This document shows, piece by piece, positions 1 to 9,261 of a stretch of DNA of 37,615 nucleotides. Position numbers and translations under genes: made by a program. This DNA is from an uncultured Alphaproteobacteria bacterium. Its GTDB lineage: Bacteria; Pseudomonadota; Alphaproteobacteria; Micropepsales; Micropepsaceae. The stretch is taken from positions 1 to 37,615 of the forward strand of contig CAIOYY010000031.1 in the NCBI GenBank assembly GCA_903862715.1, read 5' to 3'. The notes under the pieces are model-generated. The model saw only the letters and a list, made by a program, of their open reading frames with translations, did not search any database and was not told the DNA's origin. Numbering within the stretch: the first letter of the stretch is position 1; every line of letters begins with the position of its first letter.

Positions 1-227
1 GCATTCGACGCTGGGTTATACCAGCCCGATGGCTTTCGAACAGAAATGGCTTGCCCGACAAATCAGCTTGGCAGCATAGTCAGCACGTCAAGGGAGACGC
101 TGGACGAGGGCAAGGTCAAGTTTCGGGTTCCCTTGCAGGATGGTGTGTACTAAAAGGTGAAATTGCTTCGAACTGTTTCCAGATTTTAACGTTCGCCATT
201 ATCGCGAGAACACACAGGGGTGTGGGC

Positions 228-3200
228 ATGGCTCGGCACATCGTCGATCAAAAGATTAATTCGTCTTTGTACGGTTCAACGTCGATTGTCATTGCTGCCG
301 CAGCGTTAGCGCCGCGCGCGATCACATACGGTCCGGAAGCGAAATCCCTCTTCTCCAAGCTGCGCCGTCGTAATGGCGGATGCGCTTCGCTCCTCTCAGG
401 TCACACACTCACGCTCGGGCTTTTGTCCATCGGCGTCGGCATCGCTTCGCTCGGCCTCTCCAGTGAAGTTCAAGCTGCAGATACGGTAGATGTGGATTGC
501 GACAACACCGGCTTCAACTCGCTGGGTGTGATCAGTTGTACCAACGCCCCAGCGATCGACATTGTAACCGATGGCAACCTGTACATCTCCGTTGTCGGCT
601 CGGTATCGACAGGCGGCATTAACGTAACCGACGACGGCACGACGGGCGTTGATATCTCCGTAGTTGGCCTACCGGCGGCTGCGGGTGCGATCACCAGCAT
701 TTCTGACTCGGGTATTTTCGTTAATACCGACGGCGGCGATATCGTCATCACCACACGAAGCGGCAACGCGGTTACGGCATCCAACGATGCCGGCGGAAAT
801 GATTTCGGTGTCTATGCGCGCACCTATGACAGCGGCACGATCGACATCAATCTGTACGACACCGTCAGCGTTACCCATAAGAGCGGCGATGACGGCGTTT
901 CTGCCATCTCCGATGACGGCGACATCAACATCTATTCGAATTCGCTGATCAAGTCGGCCGGCACGCGTGGCGTCGAGGCTTATGCTTGGGGCAGCGGCGA
1001 TGTCATCATCGGTGTCTCTAGCGTCGATACGCTCAACGTCACGGGCAGTTCCGATGGCACCGATGCCATCTATGCGGTGAGTAATACCGGCTATATCGAT
1101 ATTACGGTCAAGGGTTCCGTTGAAGCAGAAGAGACCGGCGTTTATGCCCGCACAGCCGGTGACGTATCTGTTGATGTCTCGGGCAGCGTTTACAGCAACA
1201 ACAGCAACGCGGTGGATGTTACGGGTGCGAGCATTGATCTCGACCTCGGTGACGTGACCAGCAACAGGGGCAAATACACCGCGCTCCTGGTGAATTCCAC
1301 GGGTGACTCTACCGATACTGTATATGTGACGGTCGACGGCAGCGTAAGCGCGGACGGCAACGGTATTGGGATCTACTCCAATGGCGGTGCGCCCGTTACA
1401 CTTGACCTCAATGGCAATGTCACCAGCGACGAGACTGCCATCACTGTACAGTCCAGTGCCGATATCAACATTCAGGTTGAAGGTAATGTCCGGTCCGATG
1501 CGGATAGCACCGCGATCTCGAAATATTCGGGCATCGATGCCGAAGCGACCGGCGCGGGCAATATTACGATCGACGTCGAAGGGAATATTTCCGCCGATTA
1601 TGACGGCATTCATGCCGAGTCTGAATCGGGCGATATCGACATCACGGTCGATGGAAGCATCTATAACGGCAGCTATGGCAATTTCCCTGGCCTTGGCGCG
1701 GATGGCGTCAGCGCCCAAAGCAGCAACGGCGGTGACGTAACGGTCACGACCAATGGCGCCGTCTTCGGCGACCCGGGCATTCTGGTTTCGACCACGCTCG
1801 ATGGCGACCTGAACGTCTTCTCCAACGATGTCGTCAATGCGCTGGACGATGCGATCAATGCGGTCGCTGAAAGCGGCACGGTCACGGTCATCGCCAAGGA
1901 GGCGCTGAACGCCAATGCCGATAATTTCCTTACCGGCGATGGCATTGATGTGCGGACCGAAGATGGTTCGATCATCATTCATACCGAGTCGGCGGCCGAT
2001 ATCGACGGCAACGCGCTGACCGGTATTTTTGCGACGACCGAAGGCGGAACGAAATCCGGCGCGGGCGATGACGATTATTACGGCAACATCGATTATTACG
2101 GCAAAATCATTATCGTCTCTGATGGCGAGATCGGTTCCTCAGGCAACGCTGTCCAGTTCTCCGGCATTTACGCCAACAATACGGGCTCGAACGCGTATGG
2201 CGACATCTCGATCTACGGTTCCGGGCATATCTATGCCTATGGTACGGTTCTCGGGAACGGTATCACCGCGAAGAATTCCGCGACGAACGGCAACATCGTG
2301 ATCGGCAATGCCGATGGCCCGGGCGGTTCGTTCGGCGGCAATATTTCCGTCAAATACGGTGATGGCATCGACGCCGAAATCAACAATTCGCTCAGCGTCG
2401 GCGACATCACCATTGAGACAGGTTCGTTGGGCGCCATTTCGTCGTTCTGGGGCACCGGCATTGAGGCCACGACGAACGGTCTTGGCAACATCAATATCGA
2501 TGTCGAAGGAACGGTTTATTCCGAATACAATGAAGGCATCGAAGCCAGCACGGCCGGCAATATCGCCCTCGACGTGGAAGGCAGCGTTCTTTCCTGGTCC
2601 GACAATGCGGTCAGCCTGACGACGACCGGCTCCGGCAGCATCTCGGTGTGGTCCGATTACGGCTCTTCCATCAGGTCCGAATTTGATAACGGCCTGGTCG
2701 CCAGTGCGGATAACGGCGATGTCTATCTCAATGTCGATGTCGTCTACGGCCTGTATTCTGGCATCTTCGCCACCTCGTCTTCGGCGACGCAGGACATCGA
2801 CATCCGCACCCATGACAGTGTTTCGTCCTATTATGACGCGGCGATCTACGCCTCGAACACCGATATCGGCGGCGTCGACATCAGAACCTATTCCGGCGGC
2901 GACGTGACCTCCTATTACGGCGAAGCCATCCAGGTGAACTCCGACGATACCGCTTATATCTTCATCGGTTCGGGCAGCGTCGTTTCGGGTTACGGCCTCT
3001 CCGGTACTTGGGTCATCGACGCCACGACCGCCGACACGCTGACCATCGTCAACAATGGCACAATCAAGTCGAACGCCACCGGCGCGGCGGCGTTCAACGA
3101 TTTGGCGATCATCCAGCGTGGTGCCGGCTTCGTCTCGGTAACGAATAATGGCCGTCTCGAAGGCGTCGTGAATTTTGCAGCGGCGTCGGGTTCTTACCTC

Positions 3201-5237
3201 AAGAACACCAGCGTCACCTCGTGGCACACGACCGGCACATCGACGCTGTCGGCCGGTGCGGACGAGATCGACAATACGGGTCTTCTGGCCACGGCATCCG
3301 GCGGCGTCACGACGACGATCAATTTCGGCGCCGGTTATGACGAACTCTACAATTCGGGAACCATTGTTGCGGGCGAACCGGAGGGGGCCAGCTCGCTGAC
3401 CTATTTCAACAACCTCGAATATTTCGGCAATTCGGGCGCGGTGTTCTTCGGCGCGGCGGGCGGTGCTCCGCTCACCGGCGTTCCGACGAATACCGACGGC
3501 TACACCAACGACCACATCATCGCCTCGGGCGCGTCGTTCAACGGCTATGGCAACAGCACCTTCCACATGGATGCGTTCCTTGGGGCGGCGGGTGTTGCCG
3601 ATACGCTGACGGCGGGTGCGCTGTCGGGTTCGACGCGGATCAACATCACCGACACCAATGCCGGTAATCCGGGTGCGTTCGACTCGATCCTTCTGGTCGA
3701 CGGTACGTCGAGCACGTCGGATGCGTTCTATCTGCCGGGCGGCCAGATCGATAAGGGCCTCGTCACTTATTACCTCGACGAGAATGGCGGCGACTGGACG
3801 CTGGCTGGCGTTCCGGGCATCGGCGCGGCGCAGGTTTCGCGTCTCATGGCCGGTATCCAGAATCTCTGGCACGAAACCGACCATATGGACCACGTCACCA
3901 ATCTGCGTCGGGCCTATCAGGACGGCACGACGCTTCCGGCCCAGGGCGACGCCATGTTCGGCGAAGGTTCGCTCTGGATCCGCGGCGTTCTCTCGGATGG
4001 CAACCGTGAGAGCCGGTACACCTTCTCCACGGGTGGCGGCACGAACACCTACGATCTCAGCTCGGATGACTTCATCCAGGGCGTGCAGATCGGCGGCGAC
4101 ATGGTCTCGCGTCTCGGCAATGGCTCGGCGCTCGCCTATGGCGTGTTCGGCGGCTACGCCAACCTGACGCAGGACTTCAATGTGGGTAATGCCCGCTCGG
4201 ATGTGAATGCCTGGCAGGCTGGCGCCTATGTCACCTGGATGAAGGGCCCTGGCTATATCGACGCCATGGTGAAGGCCGACTTCCTGAATGGCGGCTTCCA
4301 CCTGTCGACGCCGCCGAATGGTACGGCGGATGTCGATGGTACGAGCATCGGCGGCCAGATCAATGCGGGCTACAAGTTCGACGTCACCGACACGGTCTTC
4401 GTCGAACCGCTGGGCACGTTGTCCTATGTCCGTACCAAGATCGACGGCGACAGCGTCGCCGGCGGCTACATCTCCTTCGACGATGCGGACAGCTTCCGTG
4501 GCCGTCTCGGAGCGCGTGCGGGGCTTGACTATATGTCGGGTGACACCACGCTCCGTCCGTTCGCACAGGTTGCGTATTGGAAGGAATGGGAAGGCGACAA
4601 CAGCATCAGGCTTTCGAGCGGCGGTACGTCGTGGTCGATCACCGACAATCCGGTGGATGGCTGGTGGCAGTTCGGACTTGGCCTTGAAGTGCTCAATACG
4701 AGCGGCTTCAGCGCCTTCATCCGTGGCGACTACTCGGCGACGAACCTGAAGGACAATCCGGAATACGAAGTTGCGGCCTTGCGTGCTGGTCTGCGCTGGT
4801 CCTTCGGCGGAGCGTCCGCTCCGACGCCGGTCCCGCCGACGCCTCCCGTGCCCCCGACGCCTCCGACGCCGCCTGCGGCAGAGCCGACACCGCCTCCGCC
4901 TCCGGTGACGACGTTCATCGTCTTCTTCGACTTTGATAAGTCGGACCTGACGGCGGAAGCCCAGGAAGTGGTGACCCAGGCCGTCGCGGAAGCGAAGCGC
5001 ACGGGTCAGGTTCGGATCGAAGTCACCGGTCACACTGATACGGTGGGTTCGGCGGCCTATAATCAGGCGTTGTCCGAACGCCGCGCCGCCTCGGTGGAAG
5101 CCGAGATGGTGAACCAGGGGCTGGATGCAGACGAGATCGCGACCACGGGCCGCGGCTTTACCGAGCCGCTCGTCCAGACGGGTCCGGGCGTCCGCGAACC
5201 GCAGAACCGCAGAGCCGTTATCGATCTCGGTAACTAA
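228..5237 (+). CDS. Autotransporter-like beta-helix outer-membrane protein with C-terminal OmpA domain
   Basis: Large surface or outer-membrane protein of 1669 residues. The ATG at 228 is chosen because AGGGG lies 7 bases upstream; the frame stays open to 51 but with no ribosome site there. An N-terminal stretch of about 80 residues ends in a hydrophobic segment and SSEVQA, which looks like a long signal peptide. Residues from about 85 to 1200 form a passenger rich in short Gly/Asp/Ser/Val strands of the type G-x-I-x-I-x-V-x-G-S-V, typical of a right-handed beta-helix. Residues from about 1240 to 1525 look like an autotransporter beta-barrel (alternating aromatic strands ending ALRAGLRWSFGG). 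A Pro-rich linker (about 1528-1560) leads to an OmpA/MotB peptidoglycan-binding domain (about 1563-1669) with FFDFDKSDLT, GHTDTVGS and ALSERRAASV. Inference: a surface structure anchored to the cell wall from the periplasmic side. The domain calls are firm; the ligand is unknown. Confidence 0.88.
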   Translation: MARHIVDQKINSSLYGSTSIVIAAAALAPRAITYGPEAKSLFSKLRRRNGGCASLLSGHTLTLGLLSIGVGIASLGLSSEVQAADTVDVDCDNTGFNSLGVISCTNAPAIDIVTDGNLYISVVGSVSTGGINVTDDGTTGVDISVVGLPAAAGAITSISDSGIFVNTDGGDIVITTRSGNAVTASNDAGGNDFGVYARTYDSGTIDINLYDTVSVTHKSGDDGVSAISDDGDINIYSNSLIKSAGTRGVEAYAWGSGDVIIGVSSVDTLNVTGSSDGTDAIYAVSNTGYIDITVKGSVEAEETGVYARTAGDVSVDVSGSVYSNNSNAVDVTGASIDLDLGDVTSNRGKYTALLVNSTGDSTDTVYVTVDGSVSADGNGIGIYSNGGAPVTLDLNGNVTSDETAITVQSSADINIQVEGNVRSDADSTAISKYSGIDAEATGAGNITIDVEGNISADYDGIHAESESGDIDITVDGSIYNGSYGNFPGLGADGVSAQSSNGGDVTVTTNGAVFGDPGILVSTTLDGDLNVFSNDVVNALDDAINAVAESGTVTVIAKEALNANADNFLTGDGIDVRTEDGSIIIHTESAADIDGNALTGIFATTEGGTKSGAGDDDYYGNIDYYGKIIIVSDGEIGSSGNAVQFSGIYANNTGSNAYGDISIYGSGHIYAYGTVLGNGITAKNSATNGNIVIGNADGPGGSFGGNISVKYGDGIDAEINNSLSVGDITIETGSLGAISSFWGTGIEATTNGLGNINIDVEGTVYSEYNEGIEASTAGNIALDVEGSVLSWSDNAVSLTTTGSGSISVWSDYGSSIRSEFDNGLVASADNGDVYLNVDVVYGLYSGIFATSSSATQDIDIRTHDSVSSYYDAAIYASNTDIGGVDIRTYSGGDVTSYYGEAIQVNSDDTAYIFIGSGSVVSGYGLSGTWVIDATTADTLTIVNNGTIKSNATGAAAFNDLAIIQRGAGFVSVTNNGRLEGVVNFAAASGSYLKNTSVTSWHTTGTSTLSAGADEIDNTGLLATASGGVTTTINFGAGYDELYNSGTIVAGEPEGASSLTYFNNLEYFGNSGAVFFGAAGGAPLTGVPTNTDGYTNDHIIASGASFNGYGNSTFHMDAFLGAAGVADTLTAGALSGSTRINITDTNAGNPGAFDSILLVDGTSSTSDAFYLPGGQIDKGLVTYYLDENGGDWTLAGVPGIGAAQVSRLMAGIQNLWHETDHMDHVTNLRRAYQDGTTLPAQGDAMFGEGSLWIRGVLSDGNRESRYTFSTGGGTNTYDLSSDDFIQGVQIGGDMVSRLGNGSALAYGVFGGYANLTQDFNVGNARSDVNAWQAGAYVTWMKGPGYIDAMVKADFLNGGFHLSTPPNGTADVDGTSIGGQINAGYKFDVTDTVFVEPLGTLSYVRTKIDGDSVAGGYISFDDADSFRGRLGARAGLDYMSGDTTLRPFAQVAYWKEWEGDNSIRLSSGGTSWSITDNPVDGWWQFGLGLEVLNTSGFSAFIRGDYSATNLKDNPEYEVAALRAGLRWSFGGASAPTPVPPTPPVPPTPPTPPAAEPTPPPPPVTTFIVFFDFDKSDLTAEAQEVVTQAVAEAKRTGQVRIEVTGHTDTVGSAAYNQALSERRAASVEAEMVNQGLDADEIATTGRGFTEPLVQTGPGVREPQNRRAVIDLGN

Positions 5238-5260
5238 GCTCCTACGGCATAACTGAAAGA

Positions 5261-5298
5261 AGAAGGGCAGGCGCAAAACGCCTGCCCTTCTTTCTTTT
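5261..5298 (+). terminator. Rho-independent terminator after the autotransporter-like gene
   Basis: A perfect 13-bp stem (5261-5273 with 5279-5291), a 5-base loop CAAAA, and a T-rich tail TTCTTTT. It sits 24 bases after the stop codon of the upstream gene. Confidence 0.92.
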
Positions 5299-5398
5299 AG
5301 CTGCAGTCTGTTAGGCGAGTGAAGTTAGAGTGGTTATCGTCAACCTCGGCCAATGTAATCATCGGCAACATACAACATGCCCTAAGGCCAGATGACAG

Positions 5399-6703
5399 TC
5401 AGAGGGATCTCGCGCGGCGTTTGGACGTCGGCCTGAATGCCAGAACCTTATCGACGCGCCTGCCGTCGAGATCGACAACCTCGAACCGCCAGCCTTGGGC
5501 AATGAAACTTTCACCGATGTTGGGCAACCGCCCGAAGCCATCGATCACGAAGCCCGCGACGGTGTGATAAGTCCTGTCCTCGGGCAAAGTAAGCCCGGTC
5601 AGCACGCCGAAATCATCGGCAGGCATCCATCCCGACAAAAGCAGAGACCCATCGTCGCGCTGGACCGAAGCAGGTTCCTGAGGGCCTTCCTCAGTGAGGA
5701 AGGCGCCGACGATCGATTCAAGGATGTCGGCACTCGTGACCAATCCGAGAAAATGTCCGTATTCGTCATGGACCAGCGCCATGTGGATGGCCGAGACTTT
5801 CAGAACGGAAATGACGTCGCGGGCGTCCGCCGTGTCGGGGATGATGGCGGCCTGACGCACGGCTTCGCGGATATCGGGCGATGCGCCTGTTATATAGGCG
5901 TTCAGCAAATCTTTGACCTGCACGACGCCAATGACTTCGTCTGGATTTCCGTCATAAGCGGGGAGACGCGAATGCGGGCTTTCCATCAGCGTCTTGCGGA
6001 TGGTTTCAGGATCGTCGGCCACGTCGATCATGTCGACTTCGTTGCGCGGCGTCATAATGGCCTGAACATTACGGTCGCCTAACCGCATGACCCCCGCAAT
6101 CATTTCCTTGTCGCCGGGTTCAAGCACGCCCGAGCTTTCCGCTTCCGCGACGATGGTTCTTATCTCTTCCTCGGTTATGCCGTCCTTCCGGGCGCCGCGC
6201 TGCCCCAGCGCCGTCAAAATCATTCGCCCGGAAATATCGAGCACCCAGACCAAGGGTGACATGACTTTGGCGATGACGGTCATCAGCGGTGCAACCCTCA
6301 GCGCCACGGCCTCCGGGTTACGCAACGCGATCTGTTTCGGGACCAGCTCTCCGACGATGAGTGAGCCATAAGTGATCAGCACCACGACCGTTCCCACGCC
6401 AAAGGCATCGGCGAAATTATCTGGGACGCCTTGCGCCTCCAGCCAAAGGGTTAAACGCAAGCCCAGCGTGGCGCCGGAAAAGGCACCCGAAAAGATGCCC
6501 ACGAGCGTAATGCCGATCTGGACCGTGGACAGAAACTTTCCGGGATCGAGCGCAAGTCTTAGCGCGCGACGCGAGCCATGAATGTCCTTATCGACAAAGG
6601 CCTTCAGCCTCATCACACGCGACGAGACGATGGCAAGTTCGGACATTGCGAGAAGTCCATTCAGGACAATGAGCAGGCAAACAATGGCAATCTCGGCGAA
6701 CAT
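5399..6703 (-). CDS. CNNM/DUF21-CBS-CorC_HlyC family membrane protein (hemolysin/CorC family)
   Basis: A 434-residue inner-membrane protein. The N-terminal CNNM (DUF21) domain, roughly residues 1-200, has several membrane segments and the conserved STVQIGITLVGIFSGAFSG region and GELVPKQIAL. A CBS pair follows, from about 210 to 330 (IMTPRNEVDMI, SRLPAYDGNPDEVIGVV), then a CorC_HlyC domain to the C-terminus. The length matches full family members. Relatives are annotated as hemolysins or CorC-type magnesium/cobalt efflux proteins; ion transport is more likely than haemolysis, but the ion cannot be read from the sequence. The ATG at 6703 precedes a typical N-terminal membrane helix; the upstream AGAAAG is only a weak ribosome site. 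It is transcribed convergently with the large autotransporter-like gene. Confidence 0.9.
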   Translation of the reverse strand: MFAEIAIVCLLIVLNGLLAMSELAIVSSRVMRLKAFVDKDIHGSRRALRLALDPGKFLSTVQIGITLVGIFSGAFSGATLGLRLTLWLEAQGVPDNFADAFGVGTVVVLITYGSLIVGELVPKQIALRNPEAVALRVAPLMTVIAKVMSPLVWVLDISGRMILTALGQRGARKDGITEEEIRTIVAEAESSGVLEPGDKEMIAGVMRLGDRNVQAIMTPRNEVDMIDVADDPETIRKTLMESPHSRLPAYDGNPDEVIGVVQVKDLLNAYITGASPDIREAVRQAAIIPDTADARDVISVLKVSAIHMALVHDEYGHFLGLVTSADILESIVGAFLTEEGPQEPASVQRDDGSLLLSGWMPADDFGVLTGLTLPEDRTYHTVAGFVIDGFGRLPNIGESFIAQGWRFEVVDLDGRRVDKVLAFRPTSKRRARSL

Positions 6704-6743
6704 GGGGTCTTTCTGAGTGTCACGAGCGGCGAGGAGGCTCGGG

Positions 6744-6810
6744 ATACCGGTATAAGGCTTCCGCGGGTTCGAGAACAGGATTCCCGCATCTGCCGCCTGA
6801 TTGGCGGGAA
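6744..6810. promoter_or_regulatory. Inverted repeats in the divergent intergenic region
   Basis: The 269-base gap between the CNNM gene and the secreted-protein gene contains a perfect 10-bp palindrome ATACCGGTAT (6744-6753) and a spaced inverted repeat TTCCCGC-16-GCGGGAA (6781-6787 and 6804-6810). Either could be an operator for the divergent pair. Nothing else in this gap looks like a gene. Function is inferred from position only. Confidence 0.3.
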
Positions 6811-6972
6811 AACGGGCCTTTCATGGCGGGTGGGAACACCGGTTTGTGAGCCTCAACGCGCCCAAATACGGGTTTAATAGCTTTGGCGCATGCGCTGCGG
6901 TTTTGGCTCCCGAGTGGGGGCACCGGAGGCAATTGTGATATAAGCAGAAAAACAACGTTGGGGAGAAAATGC

Positions 6973-7626
6973 ATGCGGATCAATTTGGCGCGGGCAGGGA
7001 TTGTTGCCGTTGTGCTTGCTCTCGGTTCGGCCGGGATAGCACAAGCGCAGGCTTGGGTGTCCTATGTCAGCATGGAGGACGGTTTCGCGCAGTGGTTTCC
7101 GGGCGAGCCGACCGTCGAGAACGTGGAATGGATCGATGAAACCGAGATGGTCGTTCCGGGGCACAAATACAGCGCCGAACGTAACGGCAGCACCTATGTT
7201 CTTTACGCGATGGACTATTCCAATTCGCCCTTTACCTCGATGCGCGGTTCCATTGCGCATGCCGCAACCCGTTACCGGCAGATGGGTGAGGTAACCTACG
7301 ACGCCTATGCGCAGGTCGATCGCATTGAAGGGCATCAATTACAGATCACGACCCCCGAGGGACGGCGCATCTTTTTTGCGGCCTTCCTTGAAGGCACGAT
7401 GCTGTATGTGCTCGATGCCAATATGGTACCGCGTTCCGCGCCGCCACTGCAATTTCAGCAGAGCCTGCAAATTCTCGATGAGAACGGTGTTCGCGTGCGC
7501 TACACCCAGGAAGGGGAGCGGATATTGCGCACCGACGATCTAGCGGAAGGATTGGGCGGCGCCGTGATCGAAGGCTGTATCCTGGAAGGGAACAGCGACA
7601 TACCTATCTGCCCGGAAGAAGAATAG
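6973..7626 (+). CDS. Secreted protein of unknown function
   Basis: A 217-residue protein. The ATG at 6973 is preferred over the open frame from 6883 because GGGGAGA lies about 8 bases upstream and the product then begins with a clear signal peptide (basic MRINLARAG, hydrophobic core, cleavage near AQAQA). The mature part begins with a pattern of the type F-x-x-W-FPGEPTVE followed by alternating strands, seen in small exported proteins of unknown function. The C-terminus carries two cysteines (EGCILEGNSDIPICPEEE) that could form a disulfide. I do not recognise a named family. It is probably a single-gene transcript ending at the hairpin near 7650. Confidence 0.8.
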   Translation: MRINLARAGIVAVVLALGSAGIAQAQAWVSYVSMEDGFAQWFPGEPTVENVEWIDETEMVVPGHKYSAERNGSTYVLYAMDYSNSPFTSMRGSIAHAATRYRQMGEVTYDAYAQVDRIEGHQLQITTPEGRRIFFAAFLEGTMLYVLDANMVPRSAPPLQFQQSLQILDENGVRVRYTQEGERILRTDDLAEGLGGAVIEGCILEGNSDIPICPEEE

Positions 7627-7642
7627 CACGGACCAGGTCGTG

Positions 7643-7661
7643 ACGGCAGGGGACCTGCCGT
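7643..7661. terminator. Hairpin between convergent genes, possible bidirectional terminator
   Basis: A perfect 8-bp stem ACGGCAGG/CCTGCCGT with a GGA loop, 16 bases after one stop codon and 20 bases from the stop codon of the opposing gene. It lacks a T tract, so it is a weak candidate. Confidence 0.4.
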
Positions 7662-7680
7662 TACGATTCCGCACCACGTA

Positions 7681-8916
7681 TCAATTGACTGCGGCGACGC
7701 GTTTTTCCCACGCGATGTAAGATTCGAATTCCGTTGGCGTGGAGCTGCCATCCACATGATGGCCGACGAGTTCTGGCTCTCCGTTAAAGTTGTCATCCCA
7801 GAACGAAATATCCCATTTGCCATCCTGATCGTTGTCGTAGATCCAGCCATCGACCTGATTGTCACCATCGCGGTCGAGAGCAAGCTCCAAAGGCTCGCCG
7901 GCATCGTCCGGGATGCGCAGCACCGCGTCGATAACGCCGTCGCAATTGGTGTCATAGCCCTCAAGTTGCGCGTCGCTCTGTGGAGAAATTTCTTCACTCA
8001 TCAGACGCGATGCGCAGTCATCCACTGCCGAAGGAAGTCTTTCGGCAGTGCGATTGTCGGGACGGGCCAGAAACGCCTCGATCTCGTCAACAGCCACCGC
8101 GAAATTCAGGCCTTCACCACCGCCGCCGAAACTGTTTACGCCAACAATGCGTCCACCGTCGTCCAATAGGGGCCCGCCGGAATTTCCCGGATTGATCGGG
8201 GTCTGGGTCTGGATGACGTTGCCGCGATGCAGGAGATTTTCCCCTGTATAGTCCCACTCATAATTAATGCGATACTGGCTGATAATGCCTTTGGTGTAAC
8301 TCCACGACTGACCATCGGGATGCCCAATGGCATAGACATCTAGGCCGATGGCGATGGCGTCCTTGTCACCGAGTTGCAGGGGCGTGCGTCCCGCTGGAAT
8401 CTGTGCGATCTCGACCAGCGCCAGGTCTGCAATCTCATCCCATCTAACCACCGTGCCGCGTCGGATGTCGCTGCGGGAAAGCGGAACACCTTCCTGTTCG
8501 GGTTTAAAGACCACGCCCACTTCAGTACTACCCGCAATGACATGCCAGTTGGTCAGAATCTGGTTCGAGGAAATGATCGATCCCGAACCGAGACTGTCGC
8601 CGGCAAAGATAAGAACGACAGAGGGCGCTGCCTCGCGATAGATAGCGGCGTCTCGCACGCTTCGCGTTTGCATGGCGGATTCCGCAGGAACGCTTCCGGC
8701 AATCGACGAAAATTCCGATGTCAGAAAATCATAATTCCCGAGACGGATACCGGCCATGAGTGGGTGACCGGGACCGAGATTTTCGCCCCCGCTACTTCCT
8801 AATAGTCCGACGAGTGCATCCGAACGGGAAAGGAGCGACGAATTGTCCTGCGCATGGCCGGGGGGTGCGGCAGCAGAAGCGATCAATACCAGAAATAATG
8901 CCGAAATATTCCGCAT
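7681..8916 (-). CDS. Exported trypsin-like serine protease (S1 family) with C-terminal Asp-rich repeats
   Basis: A 411-residue protein with an N-terminal signal peptide (cleavage near GHAQ, residue 23). The protease domain, about residues 85-285, carries the catalytic triad His125 (LTNWHVI), Asp164 (EIADLALVEI) and Ser246 (NPGNSGGPLL). No PDZ domain follows, unlike DegP/HtrA. Residues from about 318 to 385 instead contain Asp/Asn-rich motifs (DTNCDGVID, DRDGDNQVDG, DNDQDGKWD) resembling EF-hand-like calcium loops. The ATG directly follows the stop codon of the preceding reading frame (TAGATG), with GGGGAGGAG about 11 bases upstream. It is therefore translationally coupled to the caspase locus, and a joint periplasmic or surface role is likely. 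Substrate unknown. Confidence 0.9.
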   Translation of the reverse strand: MRNISALFLVLIASAAAPPGHAQDNSSLLSRSDALVGLLGSSGGENLGPGHPLMAGIRLGNYDFLTSEFSSIAGSVPAESAMQTRSVRDAAIYREAAPSVVLIFAGDSLGSGSIISSNQILTNWHVIAGSTEVGVVFKPEQEGVPLSRSDIRRGTVVRWDEIADLALVEIAQIPAGRTPLQLGDKDAIAIGLDVYAIGHPDGQSWSYTKGIISQYRINYEWDYTGENLLHRGNVIQTQTPINPGNSGGPLLDDGGRIVGVNSFGGGGEGLNFAVAVDEIEAFLARPDNRTAERLPSAVDDCASRLMSEEISPQSDAQLEGYDTNCDGVIDAVLRIPDDAGEPLELALDRDGDNQVDGWIYDNDQDGKWDISFWDDNFNGEPELVGHHVDGSSTPTEFESYIAWEKRVAAVN

Positions 8917-9237
8917 CTAATTGTGCTCCTCCCCGCACGCCGCCATCCGAACCATGTCCTCCCGTGAATTGGAAGAGATGGGTTCCCATGGCCGTTCATG
9001 CTCGAAGTCGGTGGAAAAATTCAGGGCGAGAAGCAATGTCTCATCGGATGCGTAAAATTCATTGCTCAAGATGGAGAGCCGCGCCTCATTGCAATCGATG
9101 CGCAACGCGCTGGCAACGGTTCTTCCCGTCAAATGCGCAGCTTCGGTCGTGCCGAGCGCCAGAGCATTCCATAATCCCACTTCCATAAGATCAGGCAACG
9201 GCTTGTCCGTGCCATAATGACTCACGGCGATGATCAT
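8917..9237 (-). CDS. Small reading frame, probably the severed C-terminus of the caspase-like gene
   Basis: A 106-codon frame between the caspase-like gene and the trypsin-like gene, with no signal peptide. It is in the same frame as the caspase, separated from it only by TAA and eight sense codons. The best GAGG ribosome site lies 17 bases from its ATG, too far for efficient initiation. Its sequence (GLWN, RIDCNEARLSILSNEF, RPWEPISSNSRED, ending AAC) matches the layout of the caspase's own C-terminal region (SLWVN, VTDCTARRAALYEHERF, AEWKILC). It is therefore most likely the rest of a second copy of that domain, cut off by a nonsense codon. Alternatives are a genuine separate small protein or stop-codon readthrough giving a 564-residue product. 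Confidence 0.6.
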   Translation of the reverse strand: MIIAVSHYGTDKPLPDLMEVGLWNALALGTTEAAHLTGRTVASALRIDCNEARLSILSNEFYASDETLLLALNFSTDFEHERPWEPISSNSREDMVRMAACGEEHN

Positions 9238-9261
9238 TGCCGGCGTGTCGGCGTTGCCTCT

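Noticed and set aside
163-189. TTGCTT and TTTTAA as a promoter for the autotransporter-like gene
   Set aside because: The spacing is only 15 bases and both elements are poor, so it was left out of the features.
51-227. N-terminal extension of the autotransporter-like frame back to position 51
   Set aside because: No ribosome site at 51, and the added residues are not signal-peptide-like, while the ATG at 228 has AGGGG at good spacing.
669-1982. 437-codon minus-strand open frame within the passenger region
   Set aside because: Same cause: antisense of Gly/Asp/Val repeats, with no recognisable protein features.
2139-5276. 1045-codon open frame antisense to the autotransporter-like gene
   Set aside because: It mirrors the codon structure of the repetitive high-GC gene on the other strand, is Arg/Ala/Asp-rich without domains, and has no ribosome site. 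The repeats keep the opposite frame open.
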